NCBI RefSeq assembly: GCF_003606325.2
Contig: NZ_CP031843.2
Location: 1,798,001-1,862,000, forward strand
Length of the DNA: 64,000 bases
Source: Bartonella kosoyi
Lineage (GTDB): Bacteria; Pseudomonadota; Alphaproteobacteria; Rhizobiales; Rhizobiaceae
Reading direction: 5' to 3'
Shown: piece after piece, positions 57,939 through 64,000 of the stretch
How positions within the stretch are numbered: the first letter of the stretch is position 1
Layout: each line of letters begins with the position of its first letter
Translations under genes and position numbers: made by a program
The notes under the pieces: model-generated
What the model was told of the DNA's origin: nothing
Seen by the model: only the letters and a program-made list of their open reading frames with translations
Databases searched by the model: none

Positions 57939-60900
57939 GTGTATAAAAAATTCCTTCTATCATATACAGCTATAGCAACTATAATACTGTTTAATAGCTC
58001 TCTCAGTCTACAAGCTAAAGACCTTGAAGTTTCTGATGGAAAAACAATAACAGTACATGAAGAAACCTATGATACACTTCATGCAACAAACGGCAGTAAA
58101 ATCATCGGTAAGCATTTAAAGATAAAATCACCACATTACGATCCATACGCCGTAACAGCTGAAGGTGCTAACAGTGCGATTGAGTTATTGGATAATACAA
58201 CCATTGGAAAAAAAGATTCTGAAGTCCGCTTAGGTCTTGAAGCCAAAGACGGTGCGACAATCAAAATGATTGGAGGTTCTATTATAGCTGGCTAAACTGG
58301 TGCTTCTTTCACTAACAGTAAGAGCAAGGAAAATAAACTAGAGAATGTACTTATAACGGATGCGAATGATAGTCTAGATACATTTTTAGGAATAGTTACC
58401 AAAAACAGCAACCTTACCTTAAAAGGGGTAACTGTTCACGCTTTCAATGCTCTAGAAGCAGATGATCACTCTCAAATAACAATATCAGGAGGGGAATTTG
58501 ATGGAAAGCTTTATGGAGTATCTGCTAAGCAAGGCAGTATCATTGATATAAAAGATAACGCTAAAATTACCTCATCGAGTTATAGTGGTTTATATGCAGA
58601 TGGACCACAATCAAAAATCACAATGACGGGGGGAACAGTAGCAGGTGGAACTACTCTAGGCACATTGCGTGCAGAAAACGGTGGCCATATTGATGTTACA
58701 GATGTTATTATAACATCAACTTTTAAAGGTACTTTTGTAACATCAATAGCGGATATGGGAACCGGTATTTTTGCAGAAAATGAAGGGAGCGTAATTGAAT
58801 TGCATGGCACAACAATTAAAGATGTTTCAATCGGGCTTGATGTGCACGAGGGTAGCACGGGCAAGATGACCGGAGGCTCCATTACAACTTCGCTCATAGG
58901 AGCTGAATACATTGAGAGTAATAGTGATGAAAATAAACTGGAAGATGTGGTGATATCAGGTTTTAAAAATAATGAGACACCATCCTCCGGAGTCGATGTC
59001 CTAAAAAAAAGCAAACTCTCTTTGAAAAATGTGACAATTACTCAAACATATTCCGGTGTAGATGCTTTTTTTAATTCTCAAGTAACAGTATCAGGGGGAT
59101 CAGTTTCTGCAAGTACCCTAGGAGTATCTGCTGTTTCTGACAGCACCATTACTTTAAAAGACAATGTAATAATTACTCAAGTAGATCAAGGCATAAATGC
59201 TCATGATCATTCTCAAGTAACAGTATCAGGGGGATTAGTTTCTGCAAGCACCGTAGGAATGTATGCTGAATCTGGCAGTATTATTACTTTAAAAGACAAA
59301 GCTGAAATTATCTCATCTAATGGTGGTGGATTATATGCAACCGATCCGCAAACTAAGATTACAATGACAGAAGGTACAGTAAATGCAAAAGAAGCTGCAT
59401 TATATACTGCAAACGGGGGACACATTGATATTACAAACGTCTCTGTAACAGGGAAAATTGGTGGTTTGCAGCTCGCATCTGTTCTTTCTACTTCTTTAAA
59501 TGAATCAAATGATCCAAAAAATTATCAAAACGCTGAGATCAATTTGACCAATACAAAGATCCATGTCGACAATGACACTGGAATTCTCATTGCAACTTTC
59601 AGTGATAATACCATTAAAAATATTACCAATCTGTCAATTGGTACAGCCAATCTCATAAATTCAGAAATCCATGCAGATGTTTTATTAGGCAACGGTACTT
59701 GGGGAAATCAAGAGTTTTTGGAAGCGATAAATGCAAAAGCAATACCCAACGGTAGCTTCACATTAAATGCAGATCATTCTATTTTAGAAGGCAGAGCAAA
59801 CATCACAAAGGAGAGAAACGTACGTTTTAACCTCAAAAACGGTACACAATGGTTCTTAAAAAACAGCGCACAAGAAAAAGATGCTGATGGTAATCTTCTT
59901 GATATCGCTCAAAGATCACGCTCTGATGTTTCTGTGCTTAATCTCAACAACAGCTCTGTTGTTTTTGCAGAACCAATAGAAGATGGTTATTACCACACAT
60001 TGCATATAGGTTCGGGAAAACCAGATACCAGAGCGGTCTATAATGCAACAGGAAATGCACAGATTTCTCTCAATACTTGGTGGAGTGATGGGGCACTAAT
60101 CACTGAGCAAAAAACAGACCGGCTTCTGATCAATGGAGATGTATCAGGCAATACATCAATTTATGTCACAAGACGCTCAGGAGGGAATAATGTGAAAGAA
60201 AACACTTCCGCTTCTGCCAATGTGCGCGGTCTTTCACTCATTCAAGTTTCTGGAAATGCCCGTGAAGACTCCTTCAAATTAGTCAATGGCTATACCACAA
60301 GAAACGGTGCACCCAATAAATATACTCTCCGTGCCTATGGACCAAATTCAAGCCATGGCAAAGCCAATATGGCGCAAAATCTGTTGGATGAAAAAAATGA
60401 AAATTTCTGGGATTTTCGTTTACAACCTGAATTTCTTAATTCTAACCCCGGTTCTGGCACTAACCCCGGCTCTCCCCCTGATCCTGAACAAAATGTGCAA
60501 GCCGTCGTCCCTCAAATGGCAAACTATTTGCTCATGCCAAATGCCCTCTTCTATACGGGATTGATCGATATGGCAAAACAAAATGCGCTGTTAGCCAATA
60601 TGAGAACATCTGTCTCGGGGAAACAACAAGAAAAACAAAACGGCTTCTTCTTATATACCTACGGAGGAACAGGAACATTATCCTCTGAAAGTGCTCCTCG
60701 TAAATATGGTTATAGCGGTGCTCATCTTCGCTATGCCGCTCTCCAAGGGGGTGTGAACTTTGCTGCCCTGGAAGGGCAAAATACCACAACACATTTCGGT
60801 CTTATAGGAACCTACGGGCAGCTTTCTTTCACGCCAAAGAATATGAAAGACGCAAGTAAAAGCACAGTGGATAAATGGTCACTTACAGCCTATGGTAGCA

Positions 60901-61466
60901 TACAGCATGACAATGGTTTCTATCTTGATACCCTTTTATCCTATGGAATCCTAAAAGGAGATATCAGCAACGCCATCATTGGCAAAACCGCAAAAGTGAA
61001 AAATGCAAAAATGTTGAACCTCTCTACAACTATTGGCAAAAAATTTGCCACCGGGATTGCAGGTGTAACCTTTGAACCTCAAGCACAACTTGCCTATCAA
61101 TATTTGATGTTTGATACCATTTCGGATACTGACAGCTTTAAAGTCAATATGAACAAACATCATCAATGGTTGATCCGTGTTGGAGGACGTTTGAACAAAA
61201 CCATTGTCACTGCTGAAAACGGGCGAGCTGTTTCCTTCTATGGAAAAATAAATGTGATCAAAACGTTTGGTGATGATCAAGCAATATATATTGATAAAGC
61301 TTATCAACTTGATCCTATGGGCTCTTTGCTTGAAGGTGGGCTTGGTATCAGTGCACAATTGTCCACGAACCTCTCCCTTCATGGTGATGTAAGTTATCAA
61401 CAAAAGCTGCAAAAAACGGGGATCTCTGGAGAAAGTTTTTCAGGCGGAATACGCTATCAGTTTTGA
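57939..61466 (+). pseudogene. Type V autotransporter adhesin, interrupted by one in-frame TAA
   Basis: GTG 57939 has AAGGAGAG upstream and starts a signal peptide (MYKKFLLSYTAIATIILFNS...LQA). After codon 118 a TAA (58293-58295) interrupts the frame, which then stays open in the same frame to 61466, about 1175 codons in all. The passenger is a beta-helix of repeats (VTVSGG-VSAST-G; ITMTGGTV; ENGGHIDVT). A Pro/Gly linker (NPGSGTNPGSPPDPEQNV, about codon 835) leads to the outer-membrane barrel (about 900-1175) ending SFSGGIRYQF with the terminal Phe. It resembles Bartonella inducible autotransporters. Restarting at ATG 58623 would lack a signal peptide. Confidence 0.85.
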
Positions 61467-61516
61467 GGCAAAACTTTAACAACAAGTGTATTGTTATTCT
61501 ATACACTTCATCAAAC

Positions 61517-61547
61517 AAAAAAGGCAGCATATCATGCTGCCTTTTTT
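61517..61547 (+). terminator. Intrinsic terminator after the autotransporter
   Basis: GGCAGCAT and ATGCTGCC pair around a 3-nt loop, flanked by six A and six T, 50 bases after the autotransporter stop. Confidence 0.92.
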
Positions 61548-62065
61548 GTTTATGACGATTTATTTTTTTAGCGGTTTTTAAAATAGAAAACAGCAAAATA
61601 TTTGAAGACTGTCTCATTGACCATTGGATATTTTTTACAAAAACTTTTTTTATAAAGAATAAAGCTTAGCATTTTTCGCTAAATAATGCCTGAAATTGTA
61701 AAAAAAGCACAACTAAAAAATAAGATGATATTATAAAATAATGAGAATCTTTTCTGAAAAACACAATGTATTATCGCCTGTTATTTCTCACAAATTTAGT
61801 GCTTAAAATCCTAAAATAAAACGACTAAACAGAAAATGATAAGCAAAAAACAAGACAATACTATCAAACAAAGAATGTATGTTATAAGTCACTTGTATAT
61901 TTTACAACCAGAATTCTAATAGAATTTAAAATATTATAGCTCAAACACTATCCAGCAAATTCATAACCAAAAAAATCCTATTATTCTCCCTTCCCTTTCA
62001 ACAAGGCCGCCAAGCAACTTCAGAATCTTCAAAAAAAAACGATATTCTTTCTTCAGAAAAATCGA
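61548..62065. other. AT-rich intergenic interval
   Basis: About 520 bases with no gene seen, between the autotransporter terminator and the end of the ABC operon. Confidence 0.5.
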
Positions 62066-62848
62066 TCACGCTCTTTGCTCTCTATGAACGATAGGCTCAA
62101 TACTGGCTTCAAAAAATTCTTTTGTATAATCGTGTTGTGCATGGAGATTACGCAATTCATCATTGCTAAGTTCTTCAAGAATAATCCCTTTATGCATAAT
62201 ACCAACGCGTTCACAAATATGTGCAACAACAGCAAGATCATGGGACACCATCAAATAAGTAAGCTTTTTTCTCTCGCGCAATGATTTCAACAAGTTTAAA
62301 ATTTCAGCCTGTACCGACACATCCAATGCAGATGTTGGCTCATCAAGCAACAAAACCTCTGGCTCGATAATTAAAGCACGAGCAAGAGCAATACGCTGAC
62401 GCTGTCCTCCAGATAATTCATGAGGATAACGATAAAGAAATGAAGAATTTAAGCCAACGGAATCTAAAGCATCCTCCACCCGCTCTCTTTGATTATCCAT
62501 GCCATGGATTTTGAGCGATTCAGAAAGAACCGTATGGACCATTTTTCTTGGATGCAGCGAAGCATAAGGATCTTGAAACACCATTTGAATACGACGCAGA
62601 AAACTCTTGTCCCTTTTTTTTGCAACCTCTTCTCCATCAAAAAGAAACTTTCCACTATACTCTGGAATAAGCCCCACCAATGTATTCAAAATAGTTGATT
62701 TTCCACATCCGGATTCACCAATCAGACCATAAGCTTCACCACGCTTAATATAAAAATTAACATTTTTAACAACGGTTACAGCCTTATGTCTGTGCCCAAA
62801 CGTGACAGATAAATTAGAAACATCAATAATATTCTCACAATTTGTCAT
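62066..62848 (-). CDS. Dipeptide/oligopeptide-type ABC importer ATPase (DppF-like)
   Basis: 260 residues from ATG 62848 (AGGAGG upstream). Walker A LIGESGCGKSTILNTLVG, Q-loop MVFQDPYASLHPRK (the 'DPYASLNPR' variant of the Dpp/Opp group), signature LSGGQRQRIALARAL, Walker [13 protein letters not shown] and H-switch VSHDLAVVAHICERV. It ends sooner than many DppF proteins, which continue into an Fe-S-like C-terminal segment. It overlaps the next ATPase gene by 14 bases. Confidence 0.92.
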   Translation of the reverse strand: MTNCENIIDVSNLSVTFGHRHKAVTVVKNVNFYIKRGEAYGLIGESGCGKSTILNTLVGLIPEYSGKFLFDGEEVAKKRDKSFLRRIQMVFQDPYASLHPRKMVHTVLSESLKIHGMDNQRERVEDALDSVGLNSSFLYRYPHELSGGQRQRIALARALIIEPEVLLLDEPTSALDVSVQAEILNLLKSLRERKKLTYLMVSHDLAVVAHICERVGIMHKGIILEELSNDELRNLHAQHDYTKEFFEASIEPIVHREQRA

Positions 62849-63719
62849 GATGAACCTCCTCAACACCATTAACAATCGTAGGATTATACAACCAATCAGG
62901 ATCGCGCTCAGGAACAGCCAAAACATCAACAGGATTATCAAGCCGTGGCAAACTGGCGAGCAAAGCCTTCGTATAAGGGTGACAAGCGTGAGACAAATCA
63001 GAAGCAGGCAACTCTTCTAGCACACGACCCGCATACATCACTAAAATACGATCACAAAAATCAGCAATCATATTCAAATCATGACTAATGAAAATAAGCC
63101 CCGTTCCAGATTTTGTCACAAGTTCATCTAATACGGACAAAACTTGTCGTCTGACCGTAATATCAAGCGCAGATGTTGGTTCATCGGCAATAATTAAATC
63201 AGGTTTTGGAATGAGCATCATTGCAATCATCACGCGTTGCCCCATCCCCCCAGATATTTCATGAGGAAAGAGACGCATCACATGTTCAGGATCACGAATA
63301 TGAACAGATTCTAACATAGATATGGTTCGCTCCCGCGCTTCAGCTTTTGAAACACGGTAATGAATACGGTAAGCCTCCATAATTTGTTCCCCAATCCGTA
63401 TGAGTGGATTAAGTGAATATTTGGGATCCTGTAAAATCATTGAAATACGCTTACCGCGGATTTTTCGCATCTGAGGTTCACTGGCACGCAATAAATCGAC
63501 ATCCTCAAAGCGCATTTTTTTAGCTTTAACAATAGCTGATTTTGGACTCAGCTTTAGTATTGCGCGTCCAGTCATCGATTTGCCAGATCCGGATTCACCA
63601 ACAATGCCAATTTTTTCTTTTCCGACAGAAAAGCTAACACCGCGCACAACTTCTGCAATGCCGCGCGTTGTGGGAAAAGAAATACGTAAATCTTCTACTT
63701 CTAATAATTTATTACCCAT
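62835..63719 (-). CDS. Dipeptide/oligopeptide-type ABC importer ATPase (DppD-like)
   Basis: 294 residues from ATG 63719. Walker [19 protein letters not shown]-loop [17 protein letters not shown], signature [17 protein letters not shown], Walker [13 protein letters not shown] and H-switch [16 protein letters not shown]. The C-terminus includes [15 protein letters not shown], the DppD/OppD tail, here with one Cys. It overlaps the permease stop by 8 bases. Together with the second ATPase it would power uptake of peptides or, in some homologues, nickel or glutathione. Confidence 0.92.
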   Translation of the reverse strand: MGNKLLEVEDLRISFPTTRGIAEVVRGVSFSVGKEKIGIVGESGSGKSMTGRAILKLSPKSAIVKAKKMRFEDVDLLRASEPQMRKIRGKRISMILQDPKYSLNPLIRIGEQIMEAYRIHYRVSKAEARERTISMLESVHIRDPEHVMRLFPHEISGGMGQRVMIAMMLIPKPDLIIADEPTSALDITVRRQVLSVLDELVTKSGTGLIFISHDLNMIADFCDRILVMYAGRVLEELPASDLSHACHPYTKALLASLPRLDNPVDVLAVPERDPDWLYNPTIVNGVEEVHHDKL

Positions 63720-64000
63720 TGCGTGGATCCAATACATCACGAAGACCATCACCTAAAAGATTGAAAGCAAGGCTTGCAAATAATATTGCACAGCCTGGTA
63801 TTGCTGCCAACCACCAATTTGTCATCATAAATTCCCGCCCTGAAGAAAGCATCGCTCCCCATTCAGGACTTGGAAGTTGTGCTCCCAACCCTAAAAATCC
63901 AAGGCCTGCAGCCGTTAAAATAATTCCAGACATATCTAAAGTTAATCGCACAATCACTGAAGGAATACACATAGGCGCAACATGAAACAAAATTATCCGC
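63712..64000 (-). CDS. Dipeptide-type ABC importer permease (DppC-like), C-terminal part
   Basis: Cut by the window edge; about 95 residues visible, ending [55 protein letters not shown] and EWGAMLSSGREFMM form the EAA-type loop and last segments of DppC/OppC permeases. The gene order C-D-F on one strand matches dpp operons; the B subunit and binding protein should lie beyond 64000. Confidence 0.92.
   Translation of the reverse strand, partial: RIILFHVAPMCIPSVIVRLTLDMSGIILTAAGLGFLGLGAQLPSPEWGAMLSSGREFMMTNWWLAAIPGCAILFASLAFNLLGDGLRDVLDPRNG

Overview
The window reads as a piece of a Bartonella chromosome (Alphaproteobacteria, Hyphomicrobiales/Rhizobiales). Three things point there: low overall GC with long AT-rich gene-poor gaps, a Rhizobiales gene set (division/wall cluster, SciP-CtrA-ChpT, EipA, BP26-type antigen, ABC-F EttA), and a P2-like phage tail fragment plus a Bartonella-style autotransporter. 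The genus is inferred from protein resemblance; no database search was possible.

Layout. 1-9148 (all minus): the division and cell wall cluster in the order rsmH, ftsL, ftsI, murE, murF, mraY, murD, ftsW (cut by the window edge), with many 4-base overlaps. 9416-10407: RNase P RNA and a small exported lytic transglycosylase. 10408-14697: mostly non-coding, with one anchored hypothetical protein, a probable anti-Shine-Dalgarno small RNA (12308-12425) and an ArsR/methyltransferase fusion that seems to have lost part of its SAM site. 14698-19217: ettA, an orphan ORF with pncA, and a DUF475 membrane protein. 19496-23176: two XRE regulators, each next to palindromic sites, with several small genes. 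24246-33771: tRNA-Ile2, the BP26-like antigen, a YcgN protein, rpoD, dnaG, a YbdG-type MscS channel and a Na/Pi cotransporter. 33772-37637: gene-poor and AT-rich, holding only glsB-like and ubiC genes. 37638-46533: yqeY-like, carA, an MFS efflux protein, a DUF1460 lipoprotein, a CDF metal transporter, a SpoU methyltransferase and mnmA.

46958-51376 is a cell-cycle and envelope block: sciP (CtrA inhibitor), a FliJ-like gene, ctrA, chpT (phosphotransferase feeding CtrA) and eipA (a CtrA target in Brucella), followed by two short ORFs that look like the ends of one larger Rhizobiales protein. 51681-53805 is a two-gene sugar aminotransferase/dehydrogenase unit.

53966-61547 is accessory DNA behind a tRNA-Met(CAU): short direct repeats, an array of eight 15-bp palindromes with differing but self-complementary arms on an exact 36-nt codon period, P2-like tail genes D, X, U and a 5'-truncated tape measure with a duplicated C-terminus, then a large autotransporter locus interrupted by one in-frame TAA. 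The window ends (62066-64000, minus) in a dipeptide-type ABC importer operon.

The most unusual signals are the 36-nt palindrome array (54442-54803), the small RNA with an 11-C run beside an anti-SD motif (12308-12425), paired palindromic operators around a convergent XRE/small-ORF pair (22682-23176), and the single nonsense codon in the autotransporter.
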